The notes beneath the pieces are model-generated. The model was not told where the DNA came from. It made no database searches and saw nothing but the letters and a program-made list of their open reading frames with translations. Shown here in pieces: positions 17,798 through 26,439 of a DNA stretch of 64,000 nt. This DNA is from Gimesia fumaroli (GTDB lineage: Bacteria > Planctomycetota > Planctomycetia > Planctomycetales > Planctomycetaceae). A program made the translations under genes and the position numbers. The DNA lies in the NCBI RefSeq assembly GCF_007754425.1, contig NZ_CP037452.1, forward strand, positions 4,811,164 to 4,875,163, in the 5' to 3' direction. Every line of letters starts with the position of its first letter. Position 1 is the stretch's first letter.

Positions 17798-18772
17798 ATG
17801 ACTGCGAAGAGTTTTCAGCCCGTAAAAATAGGTGTCATTGGCCTGGGTCGGTTTGGGCGATTGCATTCATTGACGTTAGCTCGGCTGGCAGAAGCAGAAT
17901 TGGTGGGAGTGGTGGCGCGTCGGCAGGAGAGCCTCGCTGCCATCAGCAAAGAGCTTCCCGATGTGCCGGGCTGGACGAATCTGACTCAGGCGATTGAGGA
18001 ATCGGGTGCAGAGGCGTGGGTTGTCGCCTGTACGACGCATTCACATGTGTCTGTCGCGCGAGAACTGCTCGAACGTGGCAAAGCGGTGCTGTTGGAAAAG
18101 CCGATTGCGGATAGTCTCGAAGAAGCGGAAAGCCTTGCTCCTCTTGTGAAGCCCGATTCCAGCAACCTGATGCTGGGGCACATCCTGCTGTTTAACAGCG
18201 AGTTTCAAGAGTTGCGGGAGGTGGCCCGCGAACGTGGTCCGATTTCTTATATTGATTGCGTACGACATCGACCAGCGAGCATTGTTGAGAACTTTCCGGG
18301 CGAGAACCCGTTACATGCCGCGATGGTACATGACCTGTATTCAACACAGGTGTTACTCGACTGTGCGGAACCGGATCATTTCAGTGCCCAATTTCATCGG
18401 ACTGACACAGGCGACATTGATCTGGCTGTGGCACAACTCCAGTGGAACGGGGGTCCGGTGGCATCGATTGCTGCCTCGTATTTAACTCCCGCAGGTATGC
18501 CGCCGCGCGGGTTTGACAGAACGGAAGTGTTTGGTGTGGGTTGGTCTGCCCGTATTGAACCGAACCCGCGACCGATCTCTGTCTGGGACAACGAAGCCTC
18601 CTGGCCTCTGGCGTTGGAAGTGCGTGCCAACCCACCCAGCGGAATGATGGCTGAAGAGTTGCGTTGCTTCTGTCGAGTTGTACGTCACAGGGAAGCAGTG
18701 CCAACCGGAGCAACCTACTCAGATGCCATGCAGGTACAACGCTGGATGGAAAAGCTGACTGCGTTTGTCTAA
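17798..18772 (+). CDS. Gfo/Idh/MocA-family NAD(P)-dependent oxidoreductase
   Basis: The 324-aa cytoplasmic protein has an N-terminal Rossmann fold (KIGVIGLGRFGRLHSLTLARL) that binds NAD(P), the family EKP motif (LLEKPIADS) carrying the catalytic lysine, and a C-terminal alpha/beta domain containing the substrate pocket (NPLHAAMVHDLYSTQVLLD). These enzymes oxidise or reduce sugars, inositols and related polyols; the substrate is not predictable. It has no signal peptide, unlike many planctomycete homologues. The gene appears monocistronic. Confidence 0.9.
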   Translation: MTAKSFQPVKIGVIGLGRFGRLHSLTLARLAEAELVGVVARRQESLAAISKELPDVPGWTNLTQAIEESGAEAWVVACTTHSHVSVARELLERGKAVLLEKPIADSLEEAESLAPLVKPDSSNLMLGHILLFNSEFQELREVARERGPISYIDCVRHRPASIVENFPGENPLHAAMVHDLYSTQVLLDCAEPDHFSAQFHRTDTGDIDLAVAQLQWNGGPVASIAASYLTPAGMPPRGFDRTEVFGVGWSARIEPNPRPISVWDNEASWPLALEVRANPPSGMMAEELRCFCRVVRHREAVPTGATYSDAMQVQRWMEKLTAFV

Positions 18773-19048
18773 GCAGCAGGATGGCGATTCATCATATTAT
18801 GTCCGCGAAACTCGTCATTTGCCGCACAATATACGAAAACGAATCTGAAAACGACCGTTGCACCTTTCTTGATCACTCATTTCTTTCCGTGGTTCTTTTC
18901 TTAATGGAATGAGCTGCTTCTGGATAATTTTCATTACATTCTGGCAAATCAATGCTAAAATGAACACTTGCTTCAAATGACAAGTCTGGGATGAGGTTGA
19001 GCAAATCCACAAAGTCCATATCCGGAACAACAACCCCCGAGTTAATGA

Positions 19049-19765
19049 ATGCCGCACAAAGCGAACAACAACGTACTCGTAGAACTCACCAGCGTGTCGA
19101 AGTCGTACGGAAATTTACATCCGGCTGTAAACGCGGTCAACGAAGTCTCGTTTATCGTGAGCCGCGGCGAACGGGTGGCTCTGTTGGGTAAATCCGGATC
19201 GGGCAAATCGACGTTGCTGAATATGATTGCCGGGCTGGATCGGCCGACGGTCGGGAAAATTTGCGTAGCGGGACGAATCCTTTCCGAGCTCTCGGCGACT
19301 GCGATTGCCGACTATCGGCGGGAATGTGTGGGGATGATCTTTCAGGCCTACAACCTCATCCCCTGGCGCACGGCTTTGCAGAACGTGGAATTACCGATGG
19401 TCTTCGACCGCAGGGAAAAGGCGGAACGCACGGCAGCGGCTCAGGAGGCATTAGCGGCGGTGGGGTTAACTGAGCGAATGGGACATCGCCCCAGCGAACT
19501 CTCGGGCGGCGAGCAACAGCGGGTTGCCATTGCGCGGGCTTTAATGAACGGTCCGGAGTTGCTGTTAGCCGATGAACCGACGGGTAATCTCGATTCCTCG
19601 ACAGCCGAGGATATTCTTGAGTCACTCAGACGATTCACTGAAAATTCTCAAACGGCGACGATTCTTGTCACGCACGACGAAGAACTGGCTTATCGATTTT
19701 CCACACGTGTGCTGCATATGCTGGATGGCCGGCTGGATCACGATTCGGGAGTGGGCGACGTATGA
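19049..19765 (+). CDS. ABC transporter ATP-binding protein, MacB/LolD type
   Basis: The 238-aa ATPase has Walker A (GKSGSGKST), Q-loop ([11 protein letters not shown]), signature ([15 protein letters not shown]), Walker B with [12 protein letters not shown], and H-loop (VTHDEEL). The NLDSST continuation and length are typical of LolD/MacB-type ATPases, which drive extraction or mechanotransmission rather than channel transport. The stop codon overlaps the start of the permease gene by 4 bases (ATGA), so the two form a translationally coupled exporter. Substrate is unknown. Confidence 0.93.
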   Translation: MPHKANNNVLVELTSVSKSYGNLHPAVNAVNEVSFIVSRGERVALLGKSGSGKSTLLNMIAGLDRPTVGKICVAGRILSELSATAIADYRRECVGMIFQAYNLIPWRTALQNVELPMVFDRREKAERTAAAQEALAAVGLTERMGHRPSELSGGEQQRVAIARALMNGPELLLADEPTGNLDSSTAEDILESLRRFTENSQTATILVTHDEELAYRFSTRVLHMLDGRLDHDSGVGDV

Positions 19766-21333
19766 AATTCCTTGACATCGTCTCGACGGCCCTGCTGGGC
19801 ATTCGTCGGCAAAAAACCCGCACAGCGCTCTCGCTGATTGGAGTGGTGATTGGTTCTCTGATGTTGCTCTTCGCCCTGGCCTCACGCAGCGGCGTTCAGG
19901 AGGCAATCATGCGGGTCTTCAGCATGAACAAGCAATTGCGACAGATTGAGGTCCAGCGGAATTGGGCGTTTGATGAAGATGCGATACCTGAAGAAGAACT
20001 GGAAGTTGATAGCGAATTAGACGAAGCCCTGCGCTGGCGAATTCGTCAAATGCTCATACGCCAATGGCAGAGAGAACATGGCAGCGAAAGCGTCGGACTG
20101 ACGCGCGAGCGGATACAGAAAATTGAAGAACTCAAACATGTGCAAAACATCCACCCTCAAGTAGTAGAAAACGTCAAACTCGTAAGCGGTCAGAACGAAC
20201 TGCAGGGATTTTGTGCAGCGGTCGCAGCCGACAATGAAGTGTTGCGCGAACGCATCCTGGTCGGCAAAACATTTAAGTCGGACAGTGAGAATACCATTCT
20301 GCTGAACGAATTTGTCGCCTGGAGCTGGGGATTTACGTCTCATACTCAGATGCGCGAACTGATCGGCACAAAGGTGACGATGGAATACCGCTATGGTGAG
20401 GAAGGTGTCGCCTATTCACTCTCGCGTCGCAGTGGAGGTGATGTGGAGTTCAGCAAGGAAGAAATCATCGCCTTAAACAGTGCGCTCGATCGCATCCCGA
20501 CCATGATCGACGTTTTAACTTTGCCTGAAGAGGAGCGTGCGGTTTTAAAGAAAGCATTTCCGTCAAGGGCAGCTGACCCAGACCAGGCTTTTGAACCCAT
20601 TGAGCGAGTGATCACTCAGGAGTTTACGGTCGCCGGAATCTATCGCGGCCCCACCGAGACTGAAATGAACGACCATGTTCAACTCGGTCGTACCGATGAA
20701 TTCGCCGAGTTCCTGCTGCCAATCAAAACGGCAACAGAATTTGCGTTGCGTATCCCGTTCGTCGAAAAGTCAGGTTTCTATAGTGCGACGGTGCTGGTTG
20801 ACCATGAGTCACACCTCAAAGATGTGTCAAAACAGATTCGCGAGATGGGCTTCCGCGAATACTCGTTGATCTCGATGGTCGAATTGATCCAGAAACAGGT
20901 TCGTCAGGTCACGCTGATCGTCTCCCTGGTCGCAATTTTCGCGTTAGTCATCTCCGCTGTGGGGATTGCCAACACGATGGTCATGAGCGTCGTCGAACGA
21001 ACGCGGGAAATCGGCATCATGAAGGCACTGGGCGCCCGCGAGGGACAGATTCAAATGCTGTTCCTGATTGAAGGGGCACTGATCGGATTGATCGGCGGAC
21101 TCTGCGCCCTGGCCATTGGTCTGGCCATCAAGATTCCGATCGAATCGATGACTATTTCGATTCTTGAGAGCGAATTGAACAAAACTTTCGGGCAGCAACA
21201 GGTGATCGAGTTCCCGCTCTGGTTGCTGGCGCTGGTGCTGGCCTTCAGCACGGCAGTCACCACCCTGGCAACGATCCTGCCCGCGCGCAGAGCGGCCCGC
21301 ATCGATCCAATAACCGCCTTGCGTCACGACTAA
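19762..21333 (+). CDS. ABC transporter permease, MacB-like (FtsX domain)
   Basis: The 523-aa permease has one N-terminal membrane helix (ALSLIGVVIGSLMLLFALASRSG), a large extracytoplasmic domain (about residues 45-370) and three C-terminal helices of the FtsX/MacB core (VTLIVSLVAIFALVISAVGI, GALIGLIGGLCALAIGLAI, WLLALVLAFSTAVTTLATIL). The conserved MVMSVVERTREIGIMKALGA coupling helix precedes the last two helices. The ectodomain contains an unusually charged helical insertion (about 60-115, EEELEVDSELDEALRWRIRQ). It pairs with the overlapping ATPase. No MacA-type adaptor or outer-membrane partner is encoded nearby. Confidence 0.9.
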   Translation: MKFLDIVSTALLGIRRQKTRTALSLIGVVIGSLMLLFALASRSGVQEAIMRVFSMNKQLRQIEVQRNWAFDEDAIPEEELEVDSELDEALRWRIRQMLIRQWQREHGSESVGLTRERIQKIEELKHVQNIHPQVVENVKLVSGQNELQGFCAAVAADNEVLRERILVGKTFKSDSENTILLNEFVAWSWGFTSHTQMRELIGTKVTMEYRYGEEGVAYSLSRRSGGDVEFSKEEIIALNSALDRIPTMIDVLTLPEEERAVLKKAFPSRAADPDQAFEPIERVITQEFTVAGIYRGPTETEMNDHVQLGRTDEFAEFLLPIKTATEFALRIPFVEKSGFYSATVLVDHESHLKDVSKQIREMGFREYSLISMVELIQKQVRQVTLIVSLVAIFALVISAVGIANTMVMSVVERTREIGIMKALGAREGQIQMLFLIEGALIGLIGGLCALAIGLAIKIPIESMTISILESELNKTFGQQQVIEFPLWLLALVLAFSTAVTTLATILPARRAARIDPITALRHD

Positions 21334-21414
21334 GGGGTGTATAATCTGCTCCCTTTATAATGATCCAGCTTTCATCCGAATCCCCTTGTTCATAGCACCT
21401 CCCTCTGTAACCTC

Positions 21415-21443
21415 TTGACAATTTCCCCCTGGTTAAACAAAGT
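21415..21443 (+). promoter_or_regulatory. Candidate sigma-70-type promoter
   Basis: TTGACA (21415-21420) matches the -35 consensus and is followed after 17 bp by CAAAGT (21438-21443), a weak -10 match. It lies about 80 bp upstream of the hypothetical gene at 21524. The -10 match is poor, so the call is tentative. Confidence 0.3.
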
Positions 21444-21523
21444 CCCACTAATCCTGCCGTTAATGGATTTAACCGAAATCATTCAGATTCATTCGATTTC
21501 GCTGTTCAGAAGAGTATTCCCCC

Positions 21524-21949
21524 ATGTTCGCAGCCAAAGATGTTAGTAGTATCTTCATTACAATGCACGTTGAAGAAGCACAGGTACTCTTCATCCTGCT
21601 TGCCGCCGATGGTGCGGTCAACCGAATGGGAACTGGCGCTGAAGACAATGACGAAAAACAACTTTTCATCGCGCAATCGTCGCCTGACATGTTCGAGGCA
21701 CTGAAATCAAAAATTCAGCCCGAAACCTCACAATGGGAAGGCGGATATGCTGATCCTGAACCGAATGGCAAAACGTGTCAACTCACGGTTGGTTTCATGA
21801 ACAGTGATGGGGAGGAATCCGCCTGCAAATTCCAATACGGTTCTGAATCTCAAGGTCCACCGCCCGATCTCTGCAATCTAGTGATGGCGGCCATAGAAAT
21901 CACAGATCCGTGGTACGAGGAACAAAAACAAATCACATCTAAGGAGTAA
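21524..21949 (+). CDS. Small acidic hypothetical protein
   Basis: I do not recognise this 141-aa soluble acidic protein. It has no signal peptide. The ATG follows GAAGAG. It is 8 bp upstream of the dioxygenase gene, so the two are probably cotranscribed, and a role linked to that enzyme (substrate or accessory) is possible but only inferred. Confidence 0.65.
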   Translation: MFAAKDVSSIFITMHVEEAQVLFILLAADGAVNRMGTGAEDNDEKQLFIAQSSPDMFEALKSKIQPETSQWEGGYADPEPNGKTCQLTVGFMNSDGEESACKFQYGSESQGPPPDLCNLVMAAIEITDPWYEEQKQITSKE

Positions 21950-21957
21950 TCTGCTGC

Positions 21958-22575
21958 ATGCGCGAAGAAATCTGGCTCACTGACTCTGTCTTTACAGTCG
22001 AGAATTTTTTGACACCCCAAGAGTGCGACAAATACATTCGCATCAGCGAGGATTTTGGATACGAAGAGGCGCTGGTCTCCAGCCCGCGCGGTCAGGTCTT
22101 GCGAAAAGATGTCCGCAATAACGAGCGGGTCATGTTTCAAAACGAGGAATTCGCCGAATGGCTGTGGGAACGGGCACGCGACTTTATCCCACAGTCGTAC
22201 GATGACCGTGCTGCAGTTGGAGTCAATGAAATGTTACGTTTCTACCGCTACGATCCCGGTCAGCAATTCAACTGGCACCAAGACTTTCCCTACGAACGTG
22301 ATAATGGCGAACAGAGCTATTTGACATTGATCATCTATCTGAACGATGACTTCAAGGGGGGTGAAACATCGTTCGAAGATTCGTATTCCGAAGAATTGTT
22401 CGATGAATTCAAAGTCGTACCGAAACAGGGAATGGCTTTGTTTTTTGAACATGCCATTCACCATAAAGGCGAGCCCGTAACGCGCGGCCGCAAGTATGTC
22501 TTGCGCACGGACGTGATGTACGCAGCCGAAGATGCCGAGTATGATTACGAAGATGAAAACGAGGACGAATGGTAA
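21958..22575 (+). CDS. 2-oxoglutarate/Fe(II) dioxygenase, prolyl 4-hydroxylase-like
   Basis: The 205-aa enzyme has the jelly-roll P4H motifs. The iron triad is H107-x-D109 (NWHQDFPY) with distal histidine H169 (HAIHHKGEPV). The downstream basic residue for 2-oxoglutarate lies in RGRKYVLRTDVMY. The preceding NEMLRFYRYDPGQQF and YLTLIIYLNDDFKGGETSF strands are typical. It should hydroxylate a protein or small-molecule substrate in the cytoplasm using Fe(II), O2 and 2-oxoglutarate. The C-terminus ends in a very acidic tail (DAEYDYEDENEDEW). Its neighbours are unrecognised small proteins, one of which might be its target. Confidence 0.9.
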   Translation: MREEIWLTDSVFTVENFLTPQECDKYIRISEDFGYEEALVSSPRGQVLRKDVRNNERVMFQNEEFAEWLWERARDFIPQSYDDRAAVGVNEMLRFYRYDPGQQFNWHQDFPYERDNGEQSYLTLIIYLNDDFKGGETSFEDSYSEELFDEFKVVPKQGMALFFEHAIHHKGEPVTRGRKYVLRTDVMYAAEDAEYDYEDENEDEW

Positions 22576-22697
22576 CCCAGGAAGGTAGGATATCAAATCA
22601 ATCTACCCGACCATCTCTTTCTGCGGTTCAACTGAAATTGAACTCGACGTCACAAACGACGATACCGTTTGCTCGAACGTAAGGGCTCCTGCAATAA

Positions 22698-23333
22698 ATG
22701 GACTACGAACGAATCGATCGCGCATTAGGCAGGTTGGGGCAACCACCTCAGCCCCTTGAAACAAAGCTCTCGCTGGTAGAACGTGACGCACTGTTGGAGA
22801 AAGCTTTGTGGTTCCCGGATCGCGATTTACCTACTGGAGAGTTGGCTGAATGGGCCACTGTTCTGATTAAAATCGGAAAGGAGCCAGCGGTCATGGCTGC
22901 CGTGGCTGCGGTTGAGGCTGCCCTGAATGAAACGTCTCCTGAACGTGCGGATGTCGAGTTTGTCGAGCGTGTTCTTGCAGAATTGCACATCTGGCTGAAG
23001 AGTCCAAAAACAATGAAAGACTTGCAGCGTCTCGGCGACCTCTGGTGGAGTTTGACAAGAAACCCACCGCAGACCGCACTTACGTCGCTGGGAGATGCTA
23101 CAGTCATGGCCTGGCTTGTCGCCGGCTATGACCCCGAGGGTTGGGGAGATCCGCCCGAGGATTCTGAACAAGTTCGTGACTGGCTGGAGGAAGCGGCCAA
23201 TAACCTAACGGCTGTCGTGGATGTATTCAGCCTGGTACAACAGGCCGTTGAACCTGAACGACACGAGTTGCTCGTAACGAGTGTTCGTAGCGCAGTGGGA
23301 ACATGGCGAGAGATGGACTCCACTCTGAACTGA
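22698..23333 (+). CDS. Hypothetical helical protein
   Basis: This 211-aa protein is soluble, almost entirely helical by composition, and acidic. It contains WLVAGYDPEGWGDPPEDSEQ near residue 150 and repeated Ala/Glu-rich helices. No signal peptide or known motif is seen. It lies between the dioxygenase and the DUF4303 gene on the same strand with short gaps, but no strong ribosome binding site precedes the ATG. Function is unknown. Confidence 0.65.
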   Translation: MDYERIDRALGRLGQPPQPLETKLSLVERDALLEKALWFPDRDLPTGELAEWATVLIKIGKEPAVMAAVAAVEAALNETSPERADVEFVERVLAELHIWLKSPKTMKDLQRLGDLWWSLTRNPPQTALTSLGDATVMAWLVAGYDPEGWGDPPEDSEQVRDWLEEAANNLTAVVDVFSLVQQAVEPERHELLVTSVRSAVGTWREMDSTLN

Positions 23334-23387
23334 CAATACAATGTACTTAAGCAGCGAAGTCAGGCATTTCAGATCGAGGACGAGAAC

Positions 23388-23936
23388 ATGGCTACCCCCA
23401 CTGAAGAGGAACTCGTCAATGCGATCGCCGACGCTGGAAGACAGGCGATATTACAGCTCTTTCGCGAACACCCCGAAACCTTTTACTACTGTGCCCTGAT
23501 TACCACTGGAGAAGCGCATGCGCCTTTTCTTGCTGCGTGGTCAGTCGAAGCTTTGGAGAGAGCTGCATCAAGTGCCGATGATCCGGAAACAGAACGTAAA
23601 TACTTGAAGTGGTCCTACGCGGATTCCCCTTTCTGCTGTTATGGCGAGGAGTACTTCGATCTAGTCAACGCGCGATTCGCAAAACGTCCTCTGATGAACT
23701 ACCAAATGGAGGAACAGGAATGGGCGGTGGAGTATGAACTTCGCCTTTCTGCCATGGAAAAGGCGGTAGCCCAACTAGACTCAGAGGGACTGTTTGGAAG
23801 GGGCAAAGACCGCGAAGCGATCTACATCAATGTGGAAGTAATGCCGCCGGATTACACCAACACAGAACGTGCCCGCCGTCTCAATCCGCCTCAGGCAATC
23901 GCTGCCTGGCTCGAAGAGGCCGCGGAACCATCGTAG
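23388..23936 (+). CDS. DUF4303 domain protein
   Basis: The 182-aa protein matches the DUF4303 pattern as I remember it: an N-terminal helix (LVNAIADAGRQAILQLFREH), the FYYCALITTGEAHAPFLAAW strand pair, and KWSYADSPFCCYGEEYFD. DUF4303 proteins are small cytoplasmic proteins of unknown function. The ATG follows GAGGACGAGAAC. No toxin gene is adjacent, so I do not infer an immunity role. The family call comes from memory of the motif, not a search. Confidence 0.72.
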   Translation: MATPTEEELVNAIADAGRQAILQLFREHPETFYYCALITTGEAHAPFLAAWSVEALERAASSADDPETERKYLKWSYADSPFCCYGEEYFDLVNARFAKRPLMNYQMEEQEWAVEYELRLSAMEKAVAQLDSEGLFGRGKDREAIYINVEVMPPDYTNTERARRLNPPQAIAAWLEEAAEPS

Positions 23937-23990
23937 CTGCGGAACCGACAAGCTCGTCCCCTGTCGCGCCTGACATGGTGAAGCTGACAA

Positions 23991-24923
23991 CTAATCGAAG
24001 GCAACCGGTGTCACCATAAACAGCGTTACCGTCTTTTTCTCAGGCGGGCTTTCAGATTTCGCGTTCACCGCCTGACTTTGTCTTCCCTGACTCGAAACCG
24101 TCCTGACCACAAGTGTTTCCCCGAGGTTCATTTCGGCCTGTGTGTTGACGCGACGCACCGTTAAACCGGGGACCAAAAGGTCATTCACTTTGACCGCGTT
24201 CGTGAAGTCCTGGTGCGAGATTTCAGGAGAAAACAGGAGCTGGATTTTTCCCGTGTCGAGCAAATGTGGTTCGACCTTGCAAACAACGCCGAACGGCTTC
24301 CATTCGACGGAGGTTTGATTATCTCCCGCAGGGATCAAGATCGGGAATTCGCCGCCAGTCTTAAATGTCGCTGGTTGGCCGGGAGCCGTGACGATGTGCG
24401 GACTGGCATGCACCATTGTCACCCTACCCGATTTTTTCAGTTGCTGGATGGCTGCCTCTGCCTTCTTATAAACCGAAACAGTGGGATCGGGATCACTCTG
24501 CGGGCCGCTTGTAGAACTCACCGGTTCCGCTGCCGCTGCAAATTCTGCAGCCGCTTCGCTTGATAGTTCAAGAATGCAACAACGGCAGAGGATTTTGTCT
24601 GGCGTTCCCATCAGCCGTCGTAGTTGTTCCGATTGTTTCTGAAGCTCTGTCATCTGTCGTGATAACTCGGTTCGCTCTCGGCGGATGCGTTGGTTAAGCA
24701 GGTCTGACAGTTCTTGCAGCTTCACCGCTTGTTCAGCCAGCCCCGCTGCTTCCAGTTGCTCCCTCGCTATGCGGAGATGATCCAGGGCCGATAGATGGCG
24801 GCTCTTTTCATGGGTCGATGGAAGAAGTTTCTGCGGCGGACGGCACTCTTCAGGATCAGCACCGAGACTTACCGTCGCCAGAGATAGCGACAATGCGAAA
24901 AAACTGGTATAGCGTGCAAACAT
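23991..24923 (-). CDS. Stand-alone secretin (type II/III secretion) C-terminal-like domain behind a coiled coil
   Basis: The 310-aa exported protein starts with a signal peptide (FFALSLSLATVSLGA). A helical coiled-coil region (about 45-112, rich in Leu/Glu/Gln/Arg) and a linker follow. The C-terminal part resembles the core of secretins: ASPHIVTAPGQPATFKTGGE, then EWKPFGVVCKVEPHLLDTGK, FSPEIS, and TVRRVNTQAEMNLGETLVVR. It lacks the N0-N3 domains and is too short for a canonical PilQ/GspD pore. No other secretion or pilus genes are adjacent. It may form a small outer-membrane or periplasmic assembly, or be an adapted scaffold. Family-level similarity is fairly clear; pore formation is unproven. 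Confidence 0.78.
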   Translation of the reverse strand: MFARYTSFFALSLSLATVSLGADPEECRPPQKLLPSTHEKSRHLSALDHLRIAREQLEAAGLAEQAVKLQELSDLLNQRIRRERTELSRQMTELQKQSEQLRRLMGTPDKILCRCCILELSSEAAAEFAAAAEPVSSTSGPQSDPDPTVSVYKKAEAAIQQLKKSGRVTMVHASPHIVTAPGQPATFKTGGEFPILIPAGDNQTSVEWKPFGVVCKVEPHLLDTGKIQLLFSPEISHQDFTNAVKVNDLLVPGLTVRRVNTQAEMNLGETLVVRTVSSQGRQSQAVNAKSESPPEKKTVTLFMVTPVAFD

Positions 24924-25460
24924 CTTTGAGGCTCCTTATGACACGGGCATCCTAGAAAAATCAGCCTAATAGTGTCAACATGAGTTAAAATCTAGCCACG
25001 CGATGAACGCGTCTTTGGTAACAGTCAGCAGCTCGAATCTCGTCTGCTGCCACATAAAGTACAGGCAAAGTATCGCGGAAATATATCATCGACTCATAAG
25101 AATCTTCCCCGATTTGATACCCCTTTGATCAACTCATCGTTGGACCGACATCTGAAATAACGTCAGATTGAGAACCCATTTCAGATCATAGAACACCCCA
25201 ATCTGCATATTTTCTGCTTTTCTATTTTTTATTTCTAATTCTGTGATCTGACGGATACCCTATTTTCGGTTTCCTAATAGACACCTCTTTCATTTTGTTG
25301 TGTTTCCGTTTTTTTAGATTTACTTATCACAGATAGTCAGGGGGCAGGAATTTCCATATCGAACCCTACCCCCTTAGACATTCAGTTGTAAAAATGCCGT
25401 TTCGGATCGGCACACTGAAGTAATAGGCATAACGAACTTTTATCTAAAAGGGGAAGAGGA
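24924..25460. other. Divergent intergenic region of 537 bp with a hairpin
   Basis: No gene is seen. The region is AT-rich and separates the secretin-like gene (minus) from a secreted orphan (plus). At 25339-25374 AGGGGGCAGG and CCTACCCCCT can pair with one mismatch around a 16-nt loop. This lies about 90 bp upstream of the plus-strand start, so it could be an upstream terminator or a leader structure. Confidence 0.4.
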
Positions 25461-26300
25461 ATGTATGAAATAAAGACATTAACTTCATCTGCAATAGTTA
25501 CGATGTTTAGTGGGCTGATCTTATTAACGGGATCAAACTCTCCTGCGAAGGGAGGCGAATGTGATCAGCATGGTCTTGCGGCGTATGCAGCAATTCAGGA
25601 TGGAGATTCGGTAACTGTTTTCGCCAACGGCGTACATCGAACGAGTGGTTTTAAGAATTGCCTGGAGCTTGGTCCCGAAGACGTTTTCCCCCCAATTTTT
25701 GATTTCAAAATCAAGCGTCCTACCGGGGATGTTATTCAGTTGATCACTCTATTTACAGTGCATGCCAATTTTACAGCGGATCAAGCTGTAAAGAAAGTGA
25801 CGGTTCGTGATGCCAATGGAATACACAGAGTCGAAGTAGTTCAAATTTTGCAAGAGAAACAATCTCCTGGCGACTCTAATAAAACAGGAAAAAGAAAACG
25901 GCTAGACTCCACGTACCAGACCGTCCCGTTAGATTTCGGTACAGAAGTAGGGAACGGATTTAGGTTCATCAGTCTTATCGGCACACTTGCAGACGAGAAA
26001 ATGATTGATTTGTCGCTCGATCCGAATACTTGCTCGCTGAACAAATTTGGTGATCGGACAGGATGCACCGAAATCGCAAATACACACCTTAAGGTAAAGT
26101 TGCAGCGATTACGGCTGGCCGATCCTCTCAAGTTGGGAAGAGAAATCTACCGCATACAATCAAAAGAATTTCCGAAAAGCCTTATCGTATACTTAATTGT
26201 ACCGAAGTCTGATTCGGGATACCGAATTATTTTGCAGAAACCGGATTCAACAGTAGTCGTGGCGCTTGAGGAAAGCAGTACCGTCAACAAGGGTAAGTAA
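25461..26300 (+). CDS. Secreted hypothetical protein
   Basis: The 279-aa product has an N-terminal hydrophobic segment (AIVTMFSGLILLTGSNSPAKG) that looks like a signal peptide; mature residues begin near GGECDQ. The remainder is beta-rich, with four cysteines in the mature part (GECDQ, FKNCLEL, PNTCSLN, RTGCTE) that could form disulfides. A strong ribosome binding site (GGGGAAGAGGA) precedes the ATG. The composition is more AT-rich than that of lepA, 140 bp downstream. The family is not recognised. Confidence 0.65.
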   Translation: MYEIKTLTSSAIVTMFSGLILLTGSNSPAKGGECDQHGLAAYAAIQDGDSVTVFANGVHRTSGFKNCLELGPEDVFPPIFDFKIKRPTGDVIQLITLFTVHANFTADQAVKKVTVRDANGIHRVEVVQILQEKQSPGDSNKTGKRKRLDSTYQTVPLDFGTEVGNGFRFISLIGTLADEKMIDLSLDPNTCSLNKFGDRTGCTEIANTHLKVKLQRLRLADPLKLGREIYRIQSKEFPKSLIVYLIVPKSDSGYRIILQKPDSTVVVALEESSTVNKGK

Positions 26301-26439
26301 AACTAGCAAGAAGCAGTATGTATCAGTGAGGAAAATAAAAAAGCCCACCGGTTTGTAAAATGATGAGTTGCTCCACCGCAATTCTCACCGACTGCCGTAT
26401 CGGTTGTATTTTTCTGCTGCTTTCTGTTAGAACTACGCG

